Origin: Apricaphanius iberus | Taxonomy: Eukaryota > Chordata > Actinopteri > Cyprinodontiformes > Aphaniidae | Reading direction: 5' to 3' | DNA: 64,000 nt | Assembly (NCBI GenBank): GCA_028564705.1 | Contig: JAPXFQ010002811.1 | Coordinates: 248,001-312,000, forward strand | Part shown: positions 26,833-37,735 of the stretch, piece by piece | How positions within the stretch are numbered: position 1 is the stretch's first letter | Layout of the letters: every line of letters begins with the position of its first letter | Notes under the pieces: generated by a model | Told to the model about the DNA's origin: nothing | Database searches by the model: none | The model's input: the letters and a program-made list of their open reading frames with translations, nothing else | Position numbers and translations under genes: made by a program

Positions 26833-28195
26833 CTCTGAATAATATGAATGTGCAATGCATGTTCCAAATGATCCAAGCGGGGACCAGGCTGCACACCTCA
26901 GATCGACAGTTTCCTGGCTCATTTACAAGTAAAAAAAATAAAATAACTGTCATTATCATCAACATAAGCAACATTTGTGATAGTTGTTTAAATGTATATT
27001 TATCTGCTTATTACAAGTTAGACTTTTCAAAGTAATCTTGGGCTATCAAGGACAGATGATTGCAGTTACCCATACTTTCCAACAGATGCGTAAGAACCGC
27101 GTAATGTAATTGAAGCGTAAGGCTGGGAATATACTTGCTTTTATTTATGAATATGTGTGTTTATCATGGCTGCCTCATTTGTTGTAACAAGCAAAGAAGA
27201 AAATAAAAGCAGCAATTCATCTCAGTTTTTTGTGTGATAGAAGTAACGGCATTGGTACACGGTATCAGCAAGTACTCAGATCCAAGTATCGGTATCATAC
27301 CATATGAGAAAAGTGGTATGGTTGCATCCCAGATATTGTCACACAAACATAAAACAATGTTATCTTACTGATCACGGAGATATAGAGCCTCTATAGAAGC
27401 CCTATATGCAGCTCTCCTTTAGCTGACGCCATGGCTAAAATGCAATACTGTTGCTCACTCTGCTGTTCCCCTCTTCTTCAGCCTTTTCTTTTGCCAAGCG
27501 TTTGCAAATACAGTTTTACTTTTTAGACCCGTCGTTAGTTTTTTTTCCGCCATAATTTCTAAATTAACGCACCTCGTATACATAAACCAGTTTAATATGA
27601 AAGATAGAAAAAGCTAAGCTCAGGTCTGGCTTAGCCTTCACTTCCTGTTTTCTCCTCCAAGCTGAGAACGAGCGATGCATGCTCAGAGAGGAATGTGCAG
27701 GGAAGGGACGATGAGAAGGCAGTTTCATGGATGCATCAGGAACCAATTGTCCTGAACGGGCCACTCCAGATGATTGGACAACGTTTTTACAGGATTGTAT
27801 GCTTTAGAGGCAATTATAATTATTTGGTTTTCTGACAAAACTCCCATTTAATGGTTGCTTTCAGTATGTGACAAGCATTTCAAAGTGCAGCTCATCCCCA
27901 AATAAATTTTGTTTTTGCTTATAAACTGTATAGATGAGTATCTAATAGTGCTGTCTACAAGTCTTGTCATAATTTTTGTATTTTAGTACTATATTGGAAA
28001 AATATATATATATTTTTTTACCTTAAACAGTCAGTGTAGCACCCTCTTCAGGTTCCCCCTTCTGCACTTGAATTTGAATCGGGCAAGAAAGTGCTGACGA
28101 TAAGGGAGGGACCCTGAAGAAAGGGGGTTGAACTTTTTTTTTAAATACAGCTTGGTCTAGCAGCTTTTCTGAGATCACCCACTGCACATTTGAAC
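26833..28195. other. no gene seen; probable repeat mixture
   Basis: About 27150-27790 looks like dispersed repeat sequence but boundaries are not visible. The block CCCTCTTCAGGTT near 28041 recurs near 40588, each time followed by TTTGAATTTGAATC-like sequence, so these are two copies of one small repeat. Confidence 0.4.
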
Positions 28196-28306
28196 TGTCA
28201 CTCACAGTTGAAGAGTACCTTTCATACAAATTACAGACTTCTACATGCTTTGTAAGTGGGAAAACTTCGAAAAATCAGCAGTCTATCAAATACTTGTTCT
28301 CCCCAC
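28196..28306. repeat. single terminal fragment of the 60.7-kb Tc1-type family
   Basis: TCACAGTTGAAGAGTACC, AATTACAGACTTCTACATGC and ATCAAATACTTGTTCTCCCC are terminal blocks of the long-inverted-repeat family also present at 60658-62672. Confidence 0.5.
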
Positions 28307-28842
28307 TGTTTGTCCACATCATGTCAACATGTCTGGTTTAGGGTTATTGCACCATTTTTAAATTTTTTTTGTTGAATTTAATCTTTGTCCTATTCTGCCT
28401 CAGTATCATTCAGACTGCATTGCTTTCTCTCTTTGTTGTGATTAACTTGGTCACAATGGAGCTATAGTTCCATTTGGAGATTTTGATTGCTTGCTTCATC
28501 AAATTGTCTTGCCATAATTGCACACCATGTGCAAAAAAAAATTAACAAGACAAAGATTAAAGATTTCCATCCATCATGACTGTGTAAAATGCTCATAATA
28601 TTTAATGTTTTTATTTAATTTCTTTTCTTATTAATAAAATGATGTTTTTTTCAGATTTATACTGTTACCACAAGATCATTTAGAAAAAAAGAAGCTTATT
28701 TCATAATACTAAATCAAATGAAGATGTCGTTCAATTTAGGTTTATGCCTTTCACCACTTTTGCAGATATTTTTCTTGACCTTACTAATTTTAGGTCAGAG
28801 CTTAGAGCACTTTTAGACCAGGGAACATATTTCAGACTTCAC

Positions 28843-28900
<58 letters not shown>

Positions 28901-30095
28901 TAATCTCTTAACATAACCATATATATAAAAATTATTCATATCTAAATAAGGTCTTCATGTACTTTCAGCATCAAAATCATGACTACGAACCTATCATTGT
29001 AACACCCTAACAATCAACCCTTAATGGTTTCTTAGATGGTCCTTTACCTTCTGACTTTCACCAAGTTTTTCTCCTCATGCAAATCAAACCCTTTCCTTCT
29101 ATGCACTGCTCTGTCTCAGTAATCACGGGTAAAATGACATACAAAATTGTTTACTCCGGGCTTCACCATTCTACATGTAGTGCACTCTGAAACCACTGGG
29201 TCGTGCACTTTAGCAGTAACATCTTAGTTCTGACCCAAAACTGAGTGTCAAAAAGCAGTGTAACAAAAAAGCAGAGCGATTAGATAAATATCTTTTTTTT
29301 TTTTATTTCAGGGATAATGCTTATGCACCAACAGTTTATCTGTAATGTAGCAAGAATGTGAAATTTTTCCAGGATACACTGAGAAACCTACTGCAATGCT
29401 TACAAAGAACATTACTCCTTTAGTCTCCTGACATATTATTTCAATGAATATTTTAAAGGTTCAGGAAAAGAAATTACATTGAACTGTAATTGTTTTTCCA
29501 ATAACGTGTTTTAGTGTTTTATTTTGCTATCAATTTATTTGAAATTGTACATATCCATTGGTAAGGTATTTAAAACTCAAATGGCACAGAGGTACATTAG
29601 AACACATCCAACTTCATTATTTTATTATACTTTTATTTGTACTAATTTGCAAAGAGAATATTACTGTAATATTGACTTGTGATATATTCTTTAGTTCATT
29701 AACAAAAAAAAATACAAACATAGGAGGGAAAAAAAACACACCAAGGAAGTAAATGAGGAAATCTGAAGGAACGTTTTTGACGTGATTTTTGAAGTCTTAA
29801 CCCTAGGATGGTTTTATTTAGCATGAGCTTTCTCTTCGGTTATGTTGCTTTTTGCTAGCTCCTAAAGAACAGACCATATTTCCACACTTGGCTGACAATT
29901 TTTTTTTATCTCAGTATTCTTCCATTAAGTTTTCCGTTCTGATTTTATTTTATTTTTTTGTATTTGTGGACAGATTCTGACTCTAGTACTGCTTGAGGAT
30001 TCTTCCTGTCTATGCAGAGTCGTCCTCTACATTGTTATCCCGTACTTGTTCAGAAAATGGGGGATCACCTTTTAACATTTGCTGGATTTAACTAT
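28307..30095. other. no gene seen
   Basis: AT-rich sequence around the TA microsatellite. No exon-like segment. Confidence 0.5.
28840..28896. repeat. (TA)n microsatellite
   Basis: More than 25 TA units in an AT-rich stretch. Confidence 0.9.
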
Positions 30096-30099
30096 TTAA

Positions 30100-30750
30100 A
30101 GGGATACCAGGCAAGTTTTAGTGTTTTCTCTACGATGCTCCCCCTAGCGTCCGTTGCTAAATTTTGCTTTCGAACACACTGTTGTAAAAACGAACTGTTT
30201 TGTTTTTCCCGCCTCACCGCTCGCCACGAGCAACCCAGCTGATCAGTTGCCAACCCTAACCAGGCACAAAATAAAATATAAAAGTGTTACTTACAAGCGC
30301 AAAAGCAAGAACGCTCGGTCTGTATCCGACTTGGAGCCTTCGGTGTCTTTCAGCTCTCGCCATTCGGTAAAAGCTTGACCAATATTGATGCGTGTGTGAG
30401 CCCTCGCTCGGTCTGAAGCTCTTTTTCTTTTCTTGGCATCTTCTGTCAAGGGTTCTCGCTGCTTCTTAGCTGGCTCTGCCATCGGTTTGCCACACTCTTT
30501 AGCCGGGATTCGTTAGCCTGCCTCAGTGTTGGAGATGCGTGACGAAAACTGATCCTGCTTCTCGCGATGTCTGAGACTTCGCGAGACTGAAGGACACCGG
30601 GTCGGTACACTGAACTTGCAAGTGAGATATTCTGTCTACAGGCAGTAGGGGCGGGCGAAAGAGTCTTCATTCGCCCTGCAATGAGTCATTTAACCATATA
30701 CCGACTTACAAAGATGATTAATTAACATGAAAATGTTGCCTAGTATCCCT
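30100..30750. mobile_element. TTAA-flanked element carrying an orphan coding exon
   Basis: TTAA at 30096-30099 and 30751-30754. Inverted ends AGGGATACCAGGCAA and TTGCCTAGTATCCCT. The interior is CpG-richer than its surroundings. The exon-like segment 30295-30482 is described separately. Class is probably piggyBac- or Kolobok-like, from the TTAA target only. Confidence 0.8.
30295..30482 (-). pseudogene. orphan first exon inside the TTAA element
   Basis: ATG at 30480-30482 opens MAEPAKKQREPLTEDAKKRK and continues with a basic helix-like RARAHTRINIGQAF and EWRELKDTEGSKSD, 62 codons plus two bases, followed by a consensus GTAAGT donor on the minus strand. Basic-region sequences of this kind (TRINIG..F..WREL) occur at the start of multi-copy fish proteins, from memory. 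The downstream exons are missing, so this looks like exon 1 of the autonomous parent element kept in a deleted derivative. Confidence 0.5.
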
Positions 30751-31295
30751 TTAACTATCTTCTTTGTTAAACAACTTTCTGATAACTATCATTTTTTTAA
30801 GTGTATTATAATTGGAATGCATCAACATTTATTTGACAGTATATCTTTTTGCAATGGATCAGATTAGACAGGTGGCAGCTGAATGACTTCTCTTGTGTCT
30901 TTTAGATGTTCACCAAAAATGCATAAAATATGCTTTTTCAGTTCAGATCATAGGTTTGGAGTTAAGGGCGTGTAAATCTTTACTAGGACAATCAAAATAA
31001 TGGGGGCTTAACCACAGACCACTTTTTTTTAGGGTCATAATTTGACTCAAGAAATTACATCAATCTGTTCAAATTGTAATGCAGCATAACCCCAAATCAT
31101 CAAAATAAAAGAGTCTTTGACTGCTGCATGATGTATTTTTTAAAAAAAGCTGAGAATACCACCATATGTAAAAAGCATCCCACTTTTAACTCTTCAGTTC
31201 ACATAGTATTTTTCCAATAAGTAAAATGTAATATGAGTAATATGAGTAATATCAGCAGTGTTTTTCCCTTTGAACTCTTTGTGGATGCTGTTTTT

Positions 31296-31740
31296 TCCTC
31301 AGTCTTTGAGCATTGAATCAGGGAACTCTGAAGCAAATGAGGCCTGAAAGTTTTTAGATGTTGTTGTCTCCCTCTTATGACCTCCGGAATGGGTCATCAA
31401 TGGGCTGGTAATTTTGGTAGGTTTGCAGTCCTCCAAAGGATCAGTCCTGCTCCATGTTTTCTCTTTTTGTGGATAATGACTCTTATTGTGGTTCACTTGA
31501 TCCCAAACTTTAGAGATGTCTTCGTAACCCTTTCCAAACTGATAGACATAAATTCCTATGTTTTGCTTTTCAAATTAAATTTCTTAAGATTAGTGCATGA
31601 GGTGTTCCATATTTTAGCCTGTGTTGTGTTGTCAGCGGGGTTCTACAAGTCGGGGAGTAATCAGGCCCTTTTCTAGTTAATAAAACTGAACACACCCAAT
31701 GGAATTAAACCATAGGTAATTCCTGATTTTAAAGGGGTAG
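31296..31740 (-). repeat. antisense fragment of a fish DNA transposon
   Basis: GGATCAGTCCTGCTCCATG, TTTGTGGATAATGACTC and GTAACCCTTTCCAAACTGAT form a block order I recognise from a dispersed fish transposon. It contains stops in every frame longer than 100 codons. Confidence 0.45.
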
Positions 31741-31950
31741 ATGTTTTTTTTTTTTTTTTTACATAGAGCCTGTTTGGCTTAGATAACTATTTTTAACAAA
31801 TGGAATTCTTATTTGAGAAACTGCTTTTTGTATTCACTCATCATATATTGCCATAATACCACAATTGGTTTGCTAATCTAAAAAGTTCCACTGTGACAGA
31901 GAAGCAAAAGGAGACCTAATGAGTAGGAGGGGGAAAAATGCTCACATTTA

Positions 31951-32448
31951 ATTTTGATGCATATAAATATAACTTAAGTTCTATGTAAATGGTACTCTAC
32001 AGTTTAGAGGGCCACTTCAATGGTCATGGCGGGCTGAATCCGCCCCCCGGGCCTTGACTTTGACACCTGTGGCTTAAACCAAGCAGGGTTTTTTGTGGGG
32101 GTTTTTGTAGATTACTTTGGTGTAGAATGCCAGTACAATGACATAGTCCTTAAAATATAACATTAAAATCATTACATTTGTTTTCTATTACTAAACTTTT
32201 TAAACTTGACTGGATTTGATTATTTTTTTATTTCTATGTGCACAACTCATGTTTATGCATTATCTGTGCAGAAGTGAGTTTCTATTAAGATTCATGATTT
32301 TAAAAAGTGTAATTCAAAAAAAAGACTGAATGCACAGAATTCTGATTATTTAGTTATGCTGAAAGTCTGGCCAGCACACGAATCCTGAAGCACAGCGTGG
32401 AGTCCTGCAGGGGGAGCTGTGGAGAAAATCTGGCATGGGCTTCTTACG
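31951..32448 (+). repeat. upstream copy of a 498-bp duplication carrying most of glipr2 exon 3
   Basis: Matches 35514-36011 base for base with no indel and five substitutions (99.0%). It holds half of a hAT element, intron 2 sequence, the exon-3 acceptor and 95 of its 104 exon bases (32354-32448), but ends before the splice donor. Here the codon 69 equivalent is TGG, and the second Ser of VESS is Cys. Because the hAT element is whole only at the other locus, this copy is the derived one. Confidence 0.93.
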
Positions 32449-32879
32449 TGTCAAGTGAATTATGACACATTCTGTTCTACCTTGTCACTGGGAGCAATTT
32501 AACCATTTGTTTATCTTGTAATTGAGATTGTCAGAATATCATTCATTCTGCATTCTGTAGAAGACCTCAATACACAAAAAACAAATACTCTTATCCTGCT
32601 TTGCAATATGATTGATAGTGATTCATTTTCTTCTTGCATGCCAGGTTCAGTTGGCAAATTCCTCATTCACAGCCGTTCTCTATTTTGTTAAAATTAGGTT
32701 GTCACTTCTTCATTTGAGAGTATTGCTGAAAACTTAATAAAGCAAACAGATGACTAAGAACCTAACAGCAGTTCAACAGAAGTAAAATGACTTATTTGCC
32801 CCCTCTGTACACTATTCAGCACAATGCTGCAGCTTTGCAGTGAAAATTAATTGAAAGGCTGTGTGATTCAGGCCACAGT

Positions 32880-33010
32880 TGGCATGACTACAGCTCTCCC
32901 ACACCGGTAGGTAGGACAAACAAGCTCTAGAGCCATATAAGGGAGTGTGTCTCATAAAGATGATGTCATCAGTGACTGAAGGGGCTTCCCTTTCATTTGC
33001 AGAAATGAAG
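32880..33010 (+). promoter_or_regulatory. probable glipr2 promoter with CArG/TATA-like box and CRE-like site
   Basis: CCATATAAGG at 32933-32942 fits the SRF CArG consensus CC(A/T)6GG and can double as a TATA-like box. TGATGTCATC at 32961-32970 resembles a CRE/AP-1 site. They lie about 440 bp upstream of the ATG. The promoter role is an inference from position; no start site can be read from sequence. Confidence 0.35.
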
Positions 33011-33377
33011 AGGGTGGGTGTGTCTTTTCTGGGCCATAAAGGTAGCTGATGGCATGTGGACAGTAGACTGCCTGGCTAGAGGGAATGAGTTAGAGAATTT
33101 TGCTGAGTGAGGTAAAACACAGATTTACGGCTAATGTTGTGCAATTAGCATTGCAACAAGAGAAATATCTGAAGAGGAACTAAAAACTTTCTGTAACATT
33201 AAGCCTGTGTAAGGCTGAAAGAGAAGAAAGGCTGGAAACGAATGGATTGCTAATCGTTTTTGAGGGTTGACTTTGAAGCTGCAGCAGAAAAGTTAAAGAA
33301 AATTAAAGAGAAGGGACAAAACTAGCTGACTTCACTCTGCACCATTGATCTCACTGAGGATTGAGTGATTCAGCACT

Positions 33378-33390
33378 ATGGGAAAATCTG
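33378..33390 (+). CDS. glipr2: glipr2 exon 1 (coding part)
   Basis: ATG followed by Gly-Lys-Ser and one base of the next codon, then the donor GTAAGT. The short first exon encoding only the myristoylation signal is usual for this gene. The 5'UTR upstream is not delimited. Confidence 0.88.
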
Positions 33391-36300
33391 GTAAGTGGAA
33401 ACAGCAGTCTGAAGGTTGTACAACAGATCATTACATTTTTTTATTTTTTTTTCAGTGAATTACAACTTTCCACCACAGAAAAATACTTATCTTAACCATT
33501 TGTTGATGTTGAAGCCCTATCCTAAAGTTGTAAAAAAATACTATGAACCTTAAAAACTATGTACTGTTTTTCATGCTTAATATCACATCTTCGATGGCTT
33601 TAGTTCTCTCCTTCTGTTTTAGTCTGTGTAAATATTTGAATGTGGCTATTGTGTGAGCACTCTGGAGATTGTGAGACTTATGAAAAGGCCAGTGAGTGAT
33701 AGGCACCGAGTAGCTGTGGGGTGGAGGGGGTAATGGAAGGTTGGGGATGGGGGTGATCTAGCTGATGTTTTCTTATAGTGTGAGGTCAGTTAGTCTCGAG
33801 ATTTCAGCTCTGAGGTCATGTACGAGTCTCCATGTAGTATTGTTATATTCCTACTGTCAACAGATGTCTAACTGTTCCCCACTCTGACCTGTCTCCCTCC
33901 TCTCAGCCTCCAAGCAGTTTGCTGAGGAGGTGCTGCAGTGCCATAATGAGTATAGGAAGAAGCACCAGGCTCCTCCACTAAAAATGAGCACGGAACTGAG
34001 CAGAGAGGCTACCCGGTGTGTTACAGCACACACACACACACACACACGCACACACACACACACACACAGGCAAATTAAAAAGTCTGTGAGAAAAGGTTTT
34101 TGTATATCTGGTATCAATAATTGTCAAAGTTCTGTGGTCAATAGTAACAGCTCCAACTACAAACGTAATGGATCAAAGTTCTGTTTATGATGTCATGTGA
34201 TCTTGATGACTCGATTATAGCTGTGCAACTTCCCCTTTCACAAGAAATTGCTCAAATAAAGCTCATCTATGTTTTAAAAATTGATTGCTGTTCACAGTTT
34301 ACCACCTAAATATTAGCCCCAACATAAACATGTTCTCGTTCATGCATTATCCCCCGACCCCAAAGTTTAAAAATACATCTGAACAGTTCACCCCAAAAGT
34401 ATTCATTCCCTGGCAGATTTAGATTTAAATTATTTCATTCAACCAAGAAGTTAGTGTCTGACAGGGGAGGAGCTATGTATCTCTTATGAGACAATTAAAG
34501 AATGTGAAAGAAATATACAATTTATTTAATCTGTTGAATAATCTTCATTAGCAATACAGCAATCAAATCCCTGTTCAAGTTGCTGACCAGATTTTGCTGT
34601 TGTAATAATTTGCACTGTGCAAATATTTTATCTTTGAGCTATAAAGTATATTTTAGGCTAAAGGCTTCTGCGCCATGACCCTAATCTTTAGTTCCACAGA
34701 TTCTATGTTGGATTCAAATTGGAACTCTGGCTGGACCAAACAGAAACCTTAACATTACTTAACATCCGAAGCCAAATGTAGGTAAAATGAAAATTAAACT
34801 AAACCTAAATCTGCCAGGGATATGAATAATGTTTGAGTTAACAGTAGGTTGTGAACTCATTAACCAATTATAATTATATTTTAATGTCTAACATTTTAAA
34901 CCTGGACTTCCAGTGGACTTGCTTTGTTTCTTTTTGTCTTGCTCACTTTGTTGTATTTAATGAAAGCTGAATTCCCAAAGCACAAAAATGTGGTGCTACT
35001 AATTTCTGCATCATGATTTATGTTTTTAATTCTGCCATTGTGTCATACTTTGACAAAAACTGAACTGTAGTTCTGCTGTTTTAATTAAGATAATTTTCAC
35101 AACTTAGTGATATTTGAAGTATTAATTGGCATCATTTTTATCATCTTAGCCCACGTTAGCGCATCTTGTCAAAGAGGTTTATTGGAGTCAGATCGGGTTA
35201 TTGTGTAGTTTAGAATGGCGGCCTCTGAAGAGTAAGGATCCTTCTACACAACTACATCACAGGTTGGAGATGGTTGAAATTAACTCTTAAACCAGAGATT
35301 TCGACCTTATTTCCATTTTGGGCCACAAAAAGATAGTGAAAGTCCTTAAAGTGCCGGTTGTGGCAGAAAATATTGATAAAACTATATTTAACAAACCGCT
35401 AAAACACATAAATATGCCTCAACAAGTACTTAAAATTAAATGATACTTAACATCTTTTCATAATGAAATGATTTAGGACTATTCAAATAAACACTGATTT
35501 GAGTGATAAGTGTATTTTGATGCATATAAATATAACTTAAGTTCTATGTAAATGGTACTCTACAGTTTAGAGGGCCACATCAATGGTCATGGCGGGCTGA
35601 ATCCGCCCCCCGGGCCTTGACTTTGACACCTGTGGCTTAAACCAAGCAGGGTTTTTTGTGGGGGTTTTTGTAGATTACTTTGGTGTAGAATGCCAGTACA
35701 ATGACATAGTCCTTAAAATATAACATTAAAATCACTACATTTGTTTTCTATTACTAAACTTTTTAAACTTGACTGGATTTGATTATTTTTTTATTTCTAT
35801 GTGCACAACTCATGTTTATGCATTATCTGTGCAGAAGTGAGTTTCTATTAAGATTCATGATTTTAAAAAGTGTAATTCAAAAAAAAGACTGAATGCACAA
35901 AATTCTGATTATTTAGTTATGCTGAAAGTCTGGCCAGCACACGAATCCTGAAGCACAGCGTGGAGTCCAGCAGGGGGAGCTGTGGAGAAAATCTGGCATA
36001 GGCTTCTTACGACCAAACGGGTAAATAAAGTACAACTAAAACTGTATTTTGGGGGGACAGTATTGATGTAATTGTATCTATGCCTTAGATTATTCTCCCT
36101 TTGATTGAAAAAAATCGCATCAACTAGGTCATTTTGTAGAGGATATAGTGACTGCCAGTTAGTGCAGCTGAACAGGGGAACTCTATTTTCCCTCCACTTT
36201 AGACACTATGACTCACTGTAAAAAAATGTCAGTACAGGCCAAATATTGATAGAACTCAGTAATTGCTGGCAACAAGAAGCGTATCAATGTAAACCCCATG

Positions 36301-37273
36301 AGCCCAAGAGAAATGTGTGCCTCACAATGACCGAACACTTTAGTTTCTCACACATTTAAATGATCCGTTATTTATCAGATTGACCTCTAAACTCCTGTCA
36401 CTGTTTTTAATTGAATGCTGATGCAGGAAAGGATGTGGCAGATCGCTGGTATGAAGAAGTAAAGCAGTACAACTTCAGCCGTCCTGGATTCTCCTCTGGC
36501 ACTGGTGAGACTCACACTGTCTGTTTTGTCTCATCTAATCTTTTCTTTTCTCTCTGTTTGTCAACAGCTTCTTTTCCTGCGATGTCATATTCTGTTTACG
36601 TGTTGTCACTTTTGCTTTCTCGCGCTGTAACACTTGTGCAGGCGTTGGGTGACTGGCTGTTATTTTTGAGCTAATGTCAGTATGTGACTTGCTGTCCCTC
36701 CAATGAGAAACTGAGGGGAAAATCGCAGTCATATTAATGGCTCATATGCCACATCTAGTCAACACTAATTCCTCAGCATTGGGTTCCCATATCTTCAAAC
36801 ATGCGTATGGAGTGTGGAGGGTTAGTGTAACTTAACACATAAAGCGGATCACTCTTAACCATCGCAGTGACTCACACAAATTTGTGTAGCATTTTCTGCA
36901 AGGAAAAGAAGGGATATAAACTAAAAGGAGGATGGGAAAAGGATTTAGGGCTGATGATTTATACTGGAAAGAAACTTTGCCTTTTAGTAAATGTTTGGGA
37001 GAACTTAAGTGTGCGAGTACACAGCTGTTGCAATGTTTGAACAAAATGTTTTTCACTCTTGCTCCATGTTCATGTGTGTTGTTTCAACTTTCTGTGTTAC
37101 CCCCAGGCCATTTCACTGCAATGGTTTGGAAAAGCAGCAAGAAGCTGGGTGTGGGAAAAGCCACGGCATCAGATGGATCTTCCTTCGTTGTGGCGAGATA
37201 TTTCCCAGCAGGGAATATAACAAACCAGGGACACTTTGAGAATAATGTCCTCCCATCTAAAACAGGCTCTTGA
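33378..37273 (+). CDS. glipr2: glipr2 (GAPR-1) gene, five coding exons, in-frame TAG at codon 69
   Basis: Golgi-associated plant pathogenesis-related protein 1, a small CAP-superfamily protein without signal peptide, known to bind the cytosolic face of Golgi membranes and to act in lipid binding and autophagy control. The exons 33378-33390, 33907-34015, 35917-36020, 36427-36504 and 37107-37273 have GT/AG borders, join in phase and give 156 codons plus stop; human has 154 residues. The start MGKSASK carries the N-myristoylation glycine. The CAP-site residues His54, Glu65, Glu86 and His103 all fall at the human positions, and the signature HFTAMVWK follows exon junction 4/5. Oddity: codon 69, Trp in the family, reads TAG (35999-36001). 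The remaining exons look undamaged, so this is a young null allele, a sequence error or a recoded site. Identity is certain; coding competence is not. Confidence 0.92.
33907..34015 (+). CDS. glipr2: glipr2 exon 2
   Basis: Preceded by a pyrimidine-rich acceptor ending in TCAG. Encodes the CAP helix region with the motif CHNEYRKKH, and ends two bases into an Arg codon at a GTGTGT donor. A CA/GT microsatellite starts about 13 bp inside the following intron. Confidence 0.9.
34028..34069. repeat. (CA)n microsatellite in glipr2 intron 2
   Basis: CA repeat with one CG interruption, starting 13 bp after the exon-2 donor. Confidence 0.9.
34391..34840. mobile_element. MITE in glipr2 intron 2
   Basis: Imperfect inverted ends: CCCTGGCAGATTTAGATTT near 34408 and AAACCTAAATCTGCCAGGG near 34801. 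No coding frame. The insertion is intronic and does not touch a splice site. Confidence 0.65.
35293..35634. mobile_element. hAT-type MITE in glipr2 intron 2
   Basis: Starts CAGAGATTTCGACC and ends TTGACACCTGTG, flanked by TCTTAAAC (35285-35292) and GCTTAAAC (35635-35642), 7 of 8 equal. Shares TTTCCATTTTGGGCCACA and the CCGGTTGTGGCAGAAA block with 39621-39928. Its right half also lies in the duplicate at 31951. Confidence 0.8.
35514..36011 (+). repeat. source copy of the 498-bp duplication, inside glipr2
   Basis: In its natural place: it starts inside a complete hAT element (35293-35634) and ends within exon 3, which continues to a proper donor. See the copy at 31951-32448. Confidence 0.93.
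35917..36020 (+). CDS. glipr2: glipr2 exon 3, contains TAG at 35999-36001
   Basis: Acceptor TTTAG and donor GTAAAT. Encodes the segment with [10 protein letters not shown] and CGENLA, holding family residues His54 and Glu65. The codon after CGENLA is TAG where the family has Trp; it is followed in frame by ASYDQT, so the reading frame is otherwise kept. Bases 35917-36011 are also present in the upstream duplicate at 32354-32448, where the codon is TGG. Confidence 0.88.
36427..36504 (+). CDS. glipr2: glipr2 exon 4
   Basis: Acceptor GATGCAG, donor GTGAGA. Encodes [17 protein letters not shown] and following residues with conserved Glu86. Joins exons 3 and 5 in phase 1 at both ends. Confidence 0.9.
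37107..37273 (+). CDS. glipr2: glipr2 exon 5 (terminal coding exon)
   Basis: Acceptor CCCCAG. Starts with the CAP signature HFTAMVWK (His103), continues through [22 protein letters not shown] and ends VLPSKTGS before TGA. It differs from the human C-terminus by a few extra residues. Confidence 0.92.
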
Positions 37274-37729
37274 GGACCTTTTGATCTCCTTGGAGTGATT
37301 TATTTTGTGCCCAAAGACATTGCTTAGATTCAAAGGGGAAAAGCTGTCTCTCCTGCAGAGCTCTGGAGCGACATCCTGCTGGCTAAAAAGCCCAACTGTG
37401 ATCTTGTTGGATTTTGAAAGACAAGATACAATGAGGCCGTCGTAGGGAACAGTGTTAAAATTGACCTAAATCTTATTTGTCACGGTAGATTTTTACTTAC
37501 TAAATCACATTTATCCCTAAATTTTTACACTAAAGTACACTAAAAGGACATTTTAATGTATTTTCCTTTTTGTTAGTGTGCTAATGTAGAGAATAGGTCA
37601 CCAACATGTAGACATATTGCCTTAATTTTAGGATGATGACTGTACATGCCTGGAATGTCTTTATTGGCCCTACTTGTTGAAGACAGAGCAGGCTTGTGTT
37701 ATTTCTTCAGATCTTAACTCGTTTTGTAC

Positions 37730-37735
37730 AATAAA
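37730..37735 (+). terminator. glipr2 polyadenylation signal
   Basis: Canonical AATAAA about 457 bp after the stop codon, giving a 3'UTR of roughly 0.48 kb. No closer AATAAA was noticed on this strand. Confidence 0.7.

Noticed and set aside
32354..32448. Upstream exon-3 copy as an alternative functional glipr2 exon
   Set aside because: It lies before exon 1 and the probable promoter and has no donor at its end, so it cannot be spliced in its place.
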